DNA from: Planctomycetota bacterium
Lineage (GTDB): Bacteria > Planctomycetota > J058 > JAJDCP01
Reading direction: 5' to 3'
DNA length: 64,000 nt
Assembly (NCBI GenBank): GCA_029260765.1
Contig: JAJDCP010000096.1
Coordinates: forward strand, 1-64,000
Shown: piece after piece, positions 18,833-26,887 of the stretch
Layout of the letters: every line of letters begins with the position of its first letter
Position numbering within the stretch: position 1 is the first letter of the stretch
Made by a program: the position numbers and the translations under genes
Notes under the pieces: generated by a model
What the model was told of the DNA's origin: nothing
Databases searched by the model: none
Seen by the model: the letters and a program-made list of their open reading frames with translations, nothing else

Positions 18833-19228
18833 ATGGCCCGGCAACGCCGCGCATCCGAGCCGCCTCGCCTGCGTTTCCGCCTGCGCGAGCGCTTGGGCCT
18901 GTTGGCCTTGATCAATCTCGTGCCCCTGGGGCTGGCGCTCTGGCTGGCCGTGCAATGGGCCCGGGGCAAGATCGCCTTCAGGCAGTTGACGGGCAGCGAG
19001 TCCTTCTGGCTGCAGGGGCTGGCCGTCCTCGCCGTGTTCCTCGCGTTGGCCTCATGGTTCGTGGTACCCTTGGCCCGCTGGCTCGAGGCCTGGCCTCGCT
19101 GGCACCGCAAACGGGGCCCGCGCTGGCTCTGGCTGTTGCCTTGTTGGCTGGGCAGCCTGGTGGCCTGGGGATTGCGTGCGGCAGTCTTGGCGGGACTGCT
19201 CCTGATCGGGGCAGTGCTGCTGTTGTGA
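18833..19228 (+). CDS. Small three-helix membrane protein
   Basis: 131 residues, strongly basic at the N-terminus, with three predicted transmembrane helices (about 23-43, 61-83 and 103-130). I do not recognise the family. The ATG at 18833 has GAGGAG ten bases upstream and a TACACT -10-like box further up at about 18804. A second very small membrane ORF follows 19 bases after its stop. Confidence 0.6.
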   Translation: MARQRRASEPPRLRFRLRERLGLLALINLVPLGLALWLAVQWARGKIAFRQLTGSESFWLQGLAVLAVFLALASWFVVPLARWLEAWPRWHRKRGPRWLWLLPCWLGSLVAWGLRAAVLAGLLLIGAVLLL

Positions 19229-19247
19229 CGAACAAAGGAGTCTGCTG

Positions 19248-19367
19248 GTGGTCGCCAAGAAGATGCTGATGAAGGTCTGGCTCAAACGCAATCTGCCCAA
19301 GATCCTGATCGGTCTGGTGGTCTTGTGTGTGGTGGGGTATCTCGTGTACACCAACTATCTGGCTTGA
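19248..19367 (+). CDS. 39-residue single-span membrane peptide
   Basis: A short ORF starting at GTG 19248 with AAAGGAG seven bases upstream. It encodes a basic N-terminus (VAKKMLMKVWLKRNLPK) and one hydrophobic helix (ILIGLVVLCVVGYLVY), then stops at TGA 19365-19367. The placement directly after the three-helix protein and the good ribosome-binding site support translation. The function is unknown. Confidence 0.5.
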   Translation: MVAKKMLMKVWLKRNLPKILIGLVVLCVVGYLVYTNYLA

Positions 19368-19373
19368 AGCCGA

Positions 19374-19530
19374 CTGGTGGGTTTTCTCGAATGATTTGAG
19401 CGTTCTTGACTTCGTAGTGGAGGGGTTTACCCCCTCCTTCGGGCGGGGGTAAACCCCGCAGCCTACGGAAGAACTCAGCGAGATTAGTGAGCTCCGATGG
19501 GTGCCGCGAACGACTGAGAAAACCCACCAG
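19374..19530. repeat. MITE-like element: nested inverted repeats
   Basis: A perfect 15-bp inverted repeat (19374-19388 and 19516-19530, CTGGTGGGTTTTCTC and its complement) bounds a 157-bp stretch. Inside it is a 13-bp perfect hairpin (19422-19434 and 19445-19457, GGGGTTTACCCCC) with a 10-nt loop. No gene lies inside. It fits between the convergent membrane-peptide and flavoprotein genes and may serve as a terminator or be a non-autonomous element. Confidence 0.6.
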
Positions 19531-19533
19531 GTC

Positions 19534-20553
19534 TCAATAGAAGCTCTCGGAGTGGAAGGCCTCTGCAGGAAAGCCCTTGCCCAACAAGATGCGGCGGCTG
19601 CTCTCGATCATGCCCCGGCTGCCGCACTGGTAGACCTCGGTCCCGGCTGCATCGGACGCCAGCACCTCCTTCTCGATCAGACTGGTGAGCCGCCCGTGGT
19701 GGCCTGACCAGCCAGCGGCGCTTGGTTGACTGAGACAGATGCGGGTCTCGAGCTGAGGATAGTGGGCAGCCAGGCCGCGGAGCACGTCGGTGTAGAACAG
19801 GTCGGACTCATGGCGGACGCCGAAGTACAGGCGGACCCGCCGGGAGCTGCCTTCGTCGAGCAGATGCGCAAGCATCGATTTCAGCGGAGCGATTCCCGTC
19901 CCATTGGCGAGCATCAAGATGTCCTTCGACGAGTTTTCTTCCAATGCAAATTCCCCATGAGGACCCTCGACGCGCAGCTTGCGACCAGGACGCAGGCGAT
20001 GGATGAAGTTCGAGGCGTGGCCGCCCGCAACCGCGCGCACGCAGATCTCGAAGTGGCGGCGGTCCGAGGGTGGGCTGCTGATCGAGTAGGACCTGCTGAT
20101 CGGCTTGCCGCCCTTCTTGGGAATGCGGAAGATCATGTATTGGCCAGGACGGAAGCTGAAGCTCTCGTCAGGCACGAAGAAACGCAGCTCGCAAACCGCC
20201 AGATTCAAAGGCCGGTAGCTCTCGACGGTGGCGATGTGGGTGTTCAGCTTCTTTTTCCTGCGCTCCCCGTGGACGGCCACACCCAGGCGCAGGTCGCCGC
20301 GCACTTCGTACAGGCAGGGCAGGCGGTAACGGTCGGGGCCGAGTCCCTGCGCCTGCAGCGTGCGGAGCTCCCGGGCGCCGGCTGGGTCGAGGTTTTCGAG
20401 TCCGCTCTTGAACTCTGTCGCGCAGGTGCCGCAGGCGCCGGCCTTGCAGGCAAACGGAATGCTGGCGCCGGCCCGCTCACAGACGTCGTACATCCACTCG
20501 CCGGGCTCCGCGTCGCAGCTCTTGTCGTCGGCCTCGAAATGGATCTTGGCCAT
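19534..20553 (-). CDS. 2Fe-2S ferredoxin/FAD/NAD(P) oxidoreductase
   Basis: 339 residues. The N-terminal plant-type ferredoxin domain carries the cluster ligands in ACKAGACGTC plus the distal cysteine of LPCLYEV. An FAD domain follows, with RSYSISSPP as the flavin-binding RxYS motif, and then an NAD(P) domain with NGTGIAPLKS and the terminal CGSRGM. This is the layout of dioxygenase and CDP-deoxyglucoseen-reductase-type electron-transfer proteins, which pass electrons from NAD(P)H to an oxygenase or similar partner. No oxygenase is adjacent. ATG 20553 is chosen because GGAGG lies seven bases upstream. It is divergent from the lipoprotein gene. Confidence 0.92.
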   Translation of the reverse strand: MAKIHFEADDKSCDAEPGEWMYDVCERAGASIPFACKAGACGTCATEFKSGLENLDPAGARELRTLQAQGLGPDRYRLPCLYEVRGDLRLGVAVHGERRKKKLNTHIATVESYRPLNLAVCELRFFVPDESFSFRPGQYMIFRIPKKGGKPISRSYSISSPPSDRRHFEICVRAVAGGHASNFIHRLRPGRKLRVEGPHGEFALEENSSKDILMLANGTGIAPLKSMLAHLLDEGSSRRVRLYFGVRHESDLFYTDVLRGLAAHYPQLETRICLSQPSAAGWSGHHGRLTSLIEKEVLASDAAGTEVYQCGSRGMIESSRRILLGKGFPAEAFHSESFY

Positions 20554-20669
20554 CGGGGGCCTCCAGTTGACAGAAGGGCTGCCAGGATAGCAAAAAAACT
20601 CGAGAGGGCTGTCGTCGTTGCCTCGCTGCCGTCCGTCTTGGGGGAAAGAAACCTGCAAGGAGTCCTCTC

Positions 20670-21656
20670 ATGCGTTCTTCTCTCGTCTTGCTGCTCGTCA
20701 GCCTCTGCGCCTCGGCCGGCTGCCTCAAGCGCAGCGAATCCGTCCAGGTCCAGCGTGACGGTAGCGTGCTCTGGAATGTCACTTTCGAAGGCAGCCCGCA
20801 AGATTTCGCGACCGACGACGCCATCCCGAGCGCCGATGCCGGTTGGAAGGTCGACCGTGAAACCCGTGGCGCCGGCGACCAGGAAAAACAGACCCTGCGC
20901 GCCTTTGCGCAGTTCGCGCCCGGCGAGGCTCTGCCCAGCAATTTCCTGCCTGCGCACAGCTCCGCGGTGGCCCTGCAATTTCCCACAAGCGTGAACGAAG
21001 AGCGCCGCGCCGACGGCCTGTATTTCCACTTCGAGCGTGTGTATCCGGCCCGCCCCTGGGCGCGTACCGAGTATTGGTCGGAGCGTTTTCTCGACGACGA
21101 GAAGAACAAGAAAGCGGGCGAAGACGGCTGGGATGCGGCGGAGAAGCTCGAGCTGATACAAGCCCTGGTTCTGGCGGAGAGCCACGCCCACGCCGAATGG
21201 GCCGGCGAAGCCCTGACCGCCAGCGGTGGCGTGGCCAGCCAGGATGTCTGGCTGCAGGCCCGGACCGCATTGCTCAATGTCTACAGCGCGCTCGACCTGG
21301 CCGAGCTGTTGCGCAGCAGCGAGGCGCTGCCTGAAGCGGAGCGTGATGCATGGTTTGATCAAACGGCCCGCGCGGTGCATGACGAGGCGCTGGCCCGGTT
21401 TCTCGCCGCGCTGGCTCTGGCCGACGAGCAGCGCGCTCGTTTCGAAGCGGCCTACGAATTGGAGCGCGCCGAGCTCGAGCTTTCGAAGCAGACCGGTGTG
21501 CACAACTTCGAGCTGCGGGTGCAGCTGCCCGGCACCGTGGTGGCGAGCAACGCCGACCGCATCGAGGCGGACGGCACGGCGGTCTGGGAGTTCAACGGGA
21601 CGGCCTTCCGTGACCGCGAGCTGCGCCTGCAAGTGACCAGCAGGCTGGGAGAGTGA
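20670..21656 (+). CDS. Hypothetical lipoprotein upstream of an ECF sigma factor
   Basis: 328 residues with a lipoprotein signal peptide ending in SAGC (C18 lipidated). The mature protein is charged and mostly helical in its middle, with beta-rich ends. The C-terminal segment (GTAVWEFNGTAFRDREL) looks like a beta-domain. I do not recognise a family. AAGGAG precedes the ATG. The next gene, a sigma factor, begins four bases after its stop, so the lipoprotein may be a sensor or target of that sigma system (inference). Confidence 0.7.
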   Translation: MRSSLVLLLVSLCASAGCLKRSESVQVQRDGSVLWNVTFEGSPQDFATDDAIPSADAGWKVDRETRGAGDQEKQTLRAFAQFAPGEALPSNFLPAHSSAVALQFPTSVNEERRADGLYFHFERVYPARPWARTEYWSERFLDDEKNKKAGEDGWDAAEKLELIQALVLAESHAHAEWAGEALTASGGVASQDVWLQARTALLNVYSALDLAELLRSSEALPEAERDAWFDQTARAVHDEALARFLAALALADEQRARFEAAYELERAELELSKQTGVHNFELRVQLPGTVVASNADRIEADGTAVWEFNGTAFRDRELRLQVTSRLGE

Positions 21657-21660
21657 GCCG

Positions 21661-22155
21661 TTGACGGCATCTTTCGACGCGTACAACGAGCAGGTCTACA
21701 GTTGGGCCTATCGAGTCCTGGGCCATCATCACGATGCCCAGGATGTCGTGCAGGAGGTCTTTCTGAAGTGGCGCCTGCAATGCGCGCGCGAGGTGCCCGC
21801 GCGGCCGCACGGCTGGTTGCGGCGGGTCACCCTGAACCGGGCGCTGGACGAAGGCCGCAAGCGGCGCCCCCGGCTACTCGCGAGGCTACCAGAGCGTGTG
21901 GGGACGGCGCGGCGCGACCCCCTCGAGCAGGCGGAGCTGCGCGAGGACGTGGCGCGAGGACTGGCGGGGTTGTCGCCCATGCAGCGTGAAGTCGTGGTCG
22001 CCCGCAGCATCGACGGCTTGAGCTTTGAGCAAACGGCTGTGCAGCTGGGAATCTCCAGCTCGACCGCCAAGACACACTTCCTGAGGGGCTTGCTGGCGCT
22101 GCGGCGCAGGCTGGCTCCGCGCTGGTCTGTGGGAGGAGAACGTGATGGATTGTGA
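21661..22155 (+). CDS. ECF RNA polymerase sigma factor
   Basis: 164 residues, a standard ECF length. Region 2 contains YRVLGHHHDAQDVVQEVFLKW and region 4 contains MQREVVVARSIDGLSFEQTAVQLGISSSTAKTHFLRGLLALRR. The start is TTG at 21661, with GGGAGAG about ten bases upstream overlapping the previous stop. It overlaps the downstream anti-sigma gene by 14 bases, the typical arrangement for a sigma and its cognate inhibitor. Confidence 0.88.
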   Translation: MTASFDAYNEQVYSWAYRVLGHHHDAQDVVQEVFLKWRLQCAREVPARPHGWLRRVTLNRALDEGRKRRPRLLARLPERVGTARRDPLEQAELREDVARGLAGLSPMQREVVVARSIDGLSFEQTAVQLGISSSTAKTHFLRGLLALRRRLAPRWSVGGERDGL

Positions 22156-22594
22156 GTGCGCACAGCTACGAGTTGCCGAGTTGCTCGGCGCTGAGCTCGA
22201 GGCGGCTCCGCGAGCGGAGTTGGATGCCCATCTGGCTGGTTGCCCTGGCTGCCAGGCGATGTTTCAAGAGGCCTCACAGGCCCTGGGTTGGCTGGACGAG
22301 GCCCTGCAGCCCCCGCCTCAGAAGGTCGCACGGCCTGCCCGCGCCCGTCGGGGCTGGCGGACGCTGCTCCGCTATGCGGCTGTTTTCGCGCTGGCGTTCG
22401 CTTGCGGCTGGGCTCTGCGCAGCCAACAGCCTGAGCCGCAGCCTCCCCAGCACAGCGTGGTGCGGCCGCTGCCGAGACCGGTGGTGGCCCGCGCGCCCTC
22501 GCCCCTGGCGAGCGCCTTGGTTGATGCCCACCGGGGCAATCCGCGCCGCAGTGGGTTGGCGGCCGGGCTGGCCGCGGTTCTGGCCCTGGAGTGA
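22142..22594 (+). CDS. Zinc-finger-type anti-sigma factor
   Basis: 150 residues. The N-terminal H-x3-C-x2-C element (AHLAGCPGC) is the ZAS anti-sigma motif. A transmembrane helix lies at about 75-93 (YAAVFALAFACGWAL), followed by a short proline-rich, low-complexity extracytoplasmic tail. GTG 22142 or ATG 22145 can start it; both overlap the sigma gene. It should bind and hold the adjacent ECF sigma at the membrane. Two stretches of this gene recur downstream at 23025-23168 and 24092-24159, which shows local duplication. Confidence 0.85.
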   Translation: MMDCECAQLRVAELLGAELEAAPRAELDAHLAGCPGCQAMFQEASQALGWLDEALQPPPQKVARPARARRGWRTLLRYAAVFALAFACGWALRSQQPEPQPPQHSVVRPLPRPVVARAPSPLASALVDAHRGNPRRSGLAAGLAAVLALE

Positions 22595-22763
22595 GGGGCC
22601 CTGGGGGCCCCGCGCTGTCTGCAAGAGATCGGGCAGTTCCTGGCCAGCTAGCCCCCGCCAGACGCAGGAAGTTCGGGCTGAGCCGTGGAAGACGTGGCCA
22701 GCTCGAGACCTCCGTACGCCTCGGTGCCTCCCAAGGCTGGTAACCCCTCGAGCCGAAAGGGGA

Positions 22764-22960
22764 GAAGCTATGAGGAAGCCAGGAAACCAGGAAGCGCCTG
22801 CGGCGCGGGAATTGGGCCAAGGAGAGACCGCCACCGTGGAAGGCGGTTCCCACAGGCTTGCAGCGACCGGGTTGAAGACCAACGGGCGCCTGAGACGCTG
22901 TCCGTCTCCGGCGCCTTTCCTGGCTTCCTGGCTTCCTGGCTTCCTTAGAATTTCTTCTTG
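22764..22960. repeat. Hairpin repeat of the AGGAAxCCAGG family, copy 1
   Basis: The left arm (GAAGCTATGAGGAAGCCAGG from 22764) is mirrored by a right arm ending in TTCCTGGCTTCCTTAGAA at about 22950. Both arms contain internal direct repeats of CCAGGAA or its complement. About 110 bp of unique sequence separates them. A second copy with the same outer arms lies at 29510-29609. It does not code. The remaining noncoding DNA from 22595 shows no gene. Confidence 0.55.
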
Positions 22961-23024
22961 TTATCAATGTGTGAGAATGGGACTCAATGCCCCGCAACCA
23001 ACCGCTCAAAATCGATTCCGAGCT

Positions 23025-23168
23025 CGGACGCTGCTCCGCTATGCTCCGATTTTCGCGCTGGCCTTCGCTTGCGGAGTTGCCAACAACCCCGCAGCCTCCG
23101 CAGCACAGCGTGGTGCGGCCGCTGCCGAGACCGGTGGTGGCCCGCGCGCCATCACCCTTGGCAAGCGC
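23025..23168 (+). pseudogene. Duplicated internal fragment of the anti-sigma gene
   Basis: This stretch repeats 22358-22516 of the intact anti-sigma gene with scattered substitutions and a deletion of roughly 15 bp. It includes the sequence coding the membrane helix and the near-identical PPQHSVVRPLPRPVVARAPSPLAS tail segment. There is no zinc-binding N-terminus and no start. It is a dead duplicate. Confidence 0.7.
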
Positions 23169-23380
23169 AGTAGAGGCTGGCCATCGGGGTATTGCAGGCT
23201 CGATCGGGGCGATGAAGAACAGCGTTAGGTTCGTGGGCTTCGGCGGGGTGTGCGGGTTTCAGGTGGGTGAGGTTGTGCGTGTTTCTGCGGTGGCGAGGAC
23301 GGACTCGACTCCGGTCCGGATCCCGCCTCCGAGGACGGTTCCGGACCCGGACCCGACTCCGAGTCCGACCCCGAAGGGCC

Positions 23381-23455
23381 ACCGTGGGGACCGAAGACTG
23401 TGGGGACCGAACACCGTGGGGACCGAGGAACGTGGGGACCGCGGAACGTGGGGGT
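23381..23455. repeat. GTGGGGACCGA minisatellite
   Basis: Four to five tandem units of about 15-17 bp share a GTGGGGACCG core, with variable spacers. The preceding 23305-23372 is also low-complexity, built from GACCCGGA- and GACTCCGA-like hexamers. No credible gene spans it. Confidence 0.65.
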
Positions 23456-23509
23456 GCACGACAGAGGTTGGCTTTCCCAGGTCGTCGATGTATGCGGAGC
23501 TCCACATAA

Positions 23510-23700
23510 GTCGACGAACTTGGCTACCTGTGCGTAGACAAGCATGGTGCGGACATGCTGTTCCAGGCCGTTTCCCAACTCTACGAGCGTGCCGACGACC
23601 AACCGGTCACCCAAGGACTGGGCGAAGATCTTCAGCGGCGCGACTTTGGCCAGCGTGGTCCTCGACCGGCTCGCGCACCAAAGCGCGATCTTGACTTCCC
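23510..23700 (+). pseudogene. istB: Remnant of IS21-family istB (transposition helper ATPase)
   Basis: Frame one reads VDELGYLCVDKHGADMLFQAVSQLYER, the segment after the Walker B region of IstB. Near 23590 the reading shifts and continues as TTNRSPKDWAKIF then LASVVLDRLAHQSAI, the conserved IstB C-terminal block. The N-terminal ATPase part and any istA are missing. It is a frameshifted relic of an IS21-like insertion sequence. Confidence 0.8.
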
Positions 23701-23916
23701 TGGTGGCGCAGGGAAGACCTCGGATGTCGCGCGGCATTGTCATTCCGGGGATGCGCGCGATCTGCATCGCGCCCTCCGTGATTCGCGCTGACGGACGCGG
23801 CAGATGTCTTACCCTTGATCTTGGTACATCCCTTACGCTTGATCCGTCGGGTAAGGATTTCCTCTGCTTCCCGTTGGGTCCGAGGGTGGGATTCTCGAAC
23901 CTCAAGGAGCTGTTAC

Positions 23917-24091
23917 ATGCCGACGCACCTCTTGTTGATAGTCGCTCTCGGAGTGTCTGTCTTCGCTCAAGAACGCGTCCCGATCTCAACTGCTGGATTT
24001 GAGGAGGCCGCAGCTAGTGCCGTGTCGCCCACAGTAATTGTAGGTTTCGAGGACCGTGAGAGGCGTGGGAAACCGCAGAGGCGCAGCGGAC
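23917..24091 (+). pseudogene. 5' fragment of a secreted-protein gene
   Basis: AAGGAG at 23904-23909 precedes ATG 23917, which opens a clear signal peptide (MPTHLLLIVALGVSVFAQ) and about 35 further residues. The frame then runs directly into the duplicated anti-sigma 3' sequence at 24092, where the encoded protein becomes low-complexity. The gene has lost its 3' part, apparently by recombination. The original product is not recognisable. Confidence 0.5.
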
Positions 24092-24159
24092 CGCAGTGCG
24101 TTGGCGGCCGGGCTGGCCGCGGTTCTGGCCCTGGAGTGAGGGGCCCTGGGGGCCCCGCG
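24092..24159 (+). repeat. Duplicate of the anti-sigma gene 3' end
   Basis: Sixty-eight bases match 22547-22614, the end of the anti-sigma coding region plus the GGGGCCCTGGGGGCCCC hairpin after its stop, with one mismatch. The near identity implies a recent duplication. Confidence 0.75.
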
Positions 24160-24229
24160 GCGCCTCAAGGAGCCTCGCTCCAGCGCAGCTCGGGAGAGCG
24201 CGCGCCGATTATGTGCGCCGCCACGGCGG

Positions 24230-26539
24230 CTATTCCCCTTCCAGCCCCTGCCGAGTGCGCTCGACCAGCTCGGCGATGTGGGCGGCATCGAGCGGACCGA
24301 AGCCCGCGGCGGCCTTCAGGCGCTGGTCGAGGCCCAACAGCTCGGCCCGCGCCAGAGCCGAACGGTCCGAGCTTTGCGAAGGAGATGCAGCCGCATCGAG
24401 CAACAGCCCCAGGTAGACACGCTGCAGGTTGCGGCGGTACAGTCCGATGCTGGGGGCGTAGGCTCCCAACTCAGAGAACAGACCGGCGCTCAAGTCGGCC
24501 AGCAGCTGGTCGGGCCGGTAGCCCGCCTCTCCCAGTTCCTCAGCGTCTTCTGCCATGCGCCGCAAGCGGCTCTCGGACAGCAGGCTGCCGAGCACCGAGC
24601 GTTGGGCCGACAGCACACGCTGCGCCGAGCCCTCCCCGCTCAGGCGCCGCGTCAACGCGGGGTCGACAAAGGCTGGAGGCACGTGCATCGCGCGCTCGAG
24701 CAGGAAGGCCACGGCCCGCTTCTGGTCCTCGGGGTCGACACTGAAATAGCGCTGCTCGGCATCGCCATACCAGAGGTTGATCTCTTCGTAACCGCCGACC
24801 TGGCTGGTCACGTGTCCCAGCTCGCGCCGGTACTGCCCCCAGAGCTCTTCGTTCATGTTTTGCAGCAAGCCATAGTCTTGCCCTGGCCGGCTGGTCGCGG
24901 TCACCAGGTTGGCGGCGATGCGCTCGAGGTTGAGAATCCCGAGCCGGCTGGCCTCGACCGGGTCATCACCGAGGTCTTCGGTCTGGGCGGATGCATCGCC
25001 CTGGCCGAAGCGGAACATCGGCTCGTCGATCTGGCGCGCGACGATGGCGGCCAGGCCTTCGGCTTCGGCGTCCTCCGCGAAGCCGCGGTAGCCCCATTCG
25101 ACCGCGAAGTGGTCGTAGGGGCCGACGCCCGGCATCAACGCCGCGCCGTCACCAGGCTGGGCGACATAGTTGAAGCGCGCATAGTCCATGATCGAGGGCG
25201 CGGTGCCATTCTCGGCCGTCCACTGGGGGTCGCGCAGCTGGGCGATGCTGTAGCTCGAGCTGGCTTTGAAGTTGTGGGGCAGGCCCAGCGAGTGTCCGAC
25301 TTCATGCGTGGTGACGAACTGGATCAGCTGCCCCATCAGGGCATCAGGCATGGGCAACTGGGCCAGCTGCGGATCGGTGGCGGCGCATTGGATGAAGTAC
25401 CAGTCCCGCACCAGCTTCTGCACGTTGTGGTACATACGGATGTCCGCTTCGAGGATCTCGCCGGAGCGCGGATCGTGCACGTGCGGACCGAAGGCGTTCT
25501 CGGTGGTGGAGGGCAGCCAGCGGATGCTGGAGATGCGGGCGTCTTCAGGATCCCAGTCCGGGTCTTCGCGAGCATCCGGTGGGTACTTGCCGACGATGGC
25601 GTTGCTGAATCCGGCCGCCTCGAACGCCGGCTGCCAGGCGTCGATGCCGGCCTTGATGAAGGGCTTCCACTTCTCGGGCACCTCGCGCCCGACGTAGAAG
25701 ACGATCGGTTGCACTGGATCGGACAGCTCTGCTTCGGGATCCTGCTTCTCGAGCCGCCAGCGCGTCACGTAGCGCACGCGGGCCGCTTCATGGGCCGTGT
25801 CGTCGGCATAGTCGGTAAAGCCCACGCTGAAAAAGCCGACCCGCGCGTCGTGGCGCCGGGGTTGCATCGGCTCATCGGGCAGCTGGACCAGGCTGTGGTG
25901 CACCAGCGCGGTGATGCCACTGCTGCGCTCGTTGCTGCTGCCGTAGGTGCCGAGCACCTCGGTCTCGATGTTGGTCGGGAACGCGCGGAAGCGCTCGATG
26001 AAGCTCCTGGAGTCGTCGATGCTGCCGCTGCCCAGAGCGAAGCGCGCGCTCAGCTCGGGGATGCCCCCGGTGAACAGCCGGGTGACGTTGATGACCGGTG
26101 CCTGATCGCGGCCCCAGGCCTTGATCGGAAACACGGCGATGATCGGCGCCAGGTTCGAGGCCTCGACGGCGCCCGCGATGGGGTCGTCGGTCTCGGCGCG
26201 GATGCCGTAGCTGACTCTGCGCAGCAGCACCTTCTCGCCGCGCAGCTCCCAGCGCACCACCCGGTTGCCGGCAGGCATGCCCGCATAGGAAGAGCCCTCT
26301 GTGGTCGATTGGATCTGGAAGACCCAGAGCATGTCGCGGTCGAAGGCGGACTGCGGGATCTCATACAAGAGCGCATCGTCGACCCGGTGCACACGGAACA
26401 GCCCGACCTGGGTCTCGGCATCTTCGGGGATGACTTCGTCGTAGGGTTGGATGTCGTCGTCTTTGTCCTTCTTCTTGTCGTCGGCCAGAGCCGGGCCCAG
26501 CAGGGCGCACAAGAGGAGGACGAGCCAGCGGGAGTTCAT
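24230..26539 (-). CDS. Secreted zinc-dependent metalloprotease (DUF5117/DUF4953-type)
   Basis: 769 residues with a signal peptide (MNSRWLVLLLCALLGPALA) and a charged lysine/aspartate-rich mature N-terminus. The zinc site HEVGHSLGLPHN lies near residue 408, with a downstream SIMDYARFNYVAQPGD met-turn-like segment. An upstream DUF5117-like beta-domain contains SYAGMPAGNRVVRWELRGEKVLLRR. The length and layout match this family of large secreted peptidases of unknown substrate. ATG 26539 follows GGAG by six bases. The gene is intact although it is embedded in a decayed region, and it converges on the duplicated anti-sigma debris. Confidence 0.9.
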   Translation of the reverse strand: MNSRWLVLLLCALLGPALADDKKKDKDDDIQPYDEVIPEDAETQVGLFRVHRVDDALLYEIPQSAFDRDMLWVFQIQSTTEGSSYAGMPAGNRVVRWELRGEKVLLRRVSYGIRAETDDPIAGAVEASNLAPIIAVFPIKAWGRDQAPVINVTRLFTGGIPELSARFALGSGSIDDSRSFIERFRAFPTNIETEVLGTYGSSNERSSGITALVHHSLVQLPDEPMQPRRHDARVGFFSVGFTDYADDTAHEAARVRYVTRWRLEKQDPEAELSDPVQPIVFYVGREVPEKWKPFIKAGIDAWQPAFEAAGFSNAIVGKYPPDAREDPDWDPEDARISSIRWLPSTTENAFGPHVHDPRSGEILEADIRMYHNVQKLVRDWYFIQCAATDPQLAQLPMPDALMGQLIQFVTTHEVGHSLGLPHNFKASSSYSIAQLRDPQWTAENGTAPSIMDYARFNYVAQPGDGAALMPGVGPYDHFAVEWGYRGFAEDAEAEGLAAIVARQIDEPMFRFGQGDASAQTEDLGDDPVEASRLGILNLERIAANLVTATSRPGQDYGLLQNMNEELWGQYRRELGHVTSQVGGYEEINLWYGDAEQRYFSVDPEDQKRAVAFLLERAMHVPPAFVDPALTRRLSGEGSAQRVLSAQRSVLGSLLSESRLRRMAEDAEELGEAGYRPDQLLADLSAGLFSELGAYAPSIGLYRRNLQRVYLGLLLDAAASPSQSSDRSALARAELLGLDQRLKAAAGFGPLDAAHIAELVERTRQGLEGE

Positions 26540-26694
26540 GGTGGTCTCCATCGAGGGGTGGTGGCGACCAGTGTACCCGGGTCCAGAGCTCCTGACATGG
26601 GTTCGATGCAACCCGCCTGGAGGGGTTTCGGCGGCCACTATCCGTTGCGACTGCCTGCTGCTATGTGAAGCACTCAGGAATCGAAGCCGTCTTC

Positions 26695-26821
26695 TGTAGC
26701 GGCGCTCTGTGAGCGCCGGAAGGAACTCTGGCGGAGGCTGAATCCAGCGTTTTGGGTTCGCCCATGCGAATCGTTCCTCTCTGGCGCTCGCAGAGCGCCC
26801 TGGTCATAGACCGACGCTACA
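26695..26821. repeat. Paired copies of the dispersed GCGCTC/GAGCGC palindrome
   Basis: A direct copy (TGTAGCGGCGCTCTGTGAGC, 26695-26714) and an inverted copy (26774-26821, ending in CGACGCTACA) face each other about 50 bp apart. Together they form one large imperfect inverted repeat. The same core is seen at 1-25 and twice near 59.5-59.8 kb. Confidence 0.6.
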
Positions 26822-26887
26822 GGCGGCGCCTCCTTTTCCGGGAAGTGACTGAGCCGGCTGCGCGTCGGAGAGCTCGCGTCCCCCGGT

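Noticed and set aside
23381..23455. CRISPR array
   Set aside because: Units are about 16 bp without unique spacers of constant length; it is a minisatellite.
23225..23989. 254-codon minus-strand frame
   Set aside because: It opposes the istB remnant and reads through the minisatellite; no family resemblance.
24278..26668. A 796-codon open frame on the plus strand
   Set aside because: It is the mirror of the metalloprotease gene; high GC keeps the opposite strand open. The minus strand has the zinc site, signal peptide and ribosome-binding site.
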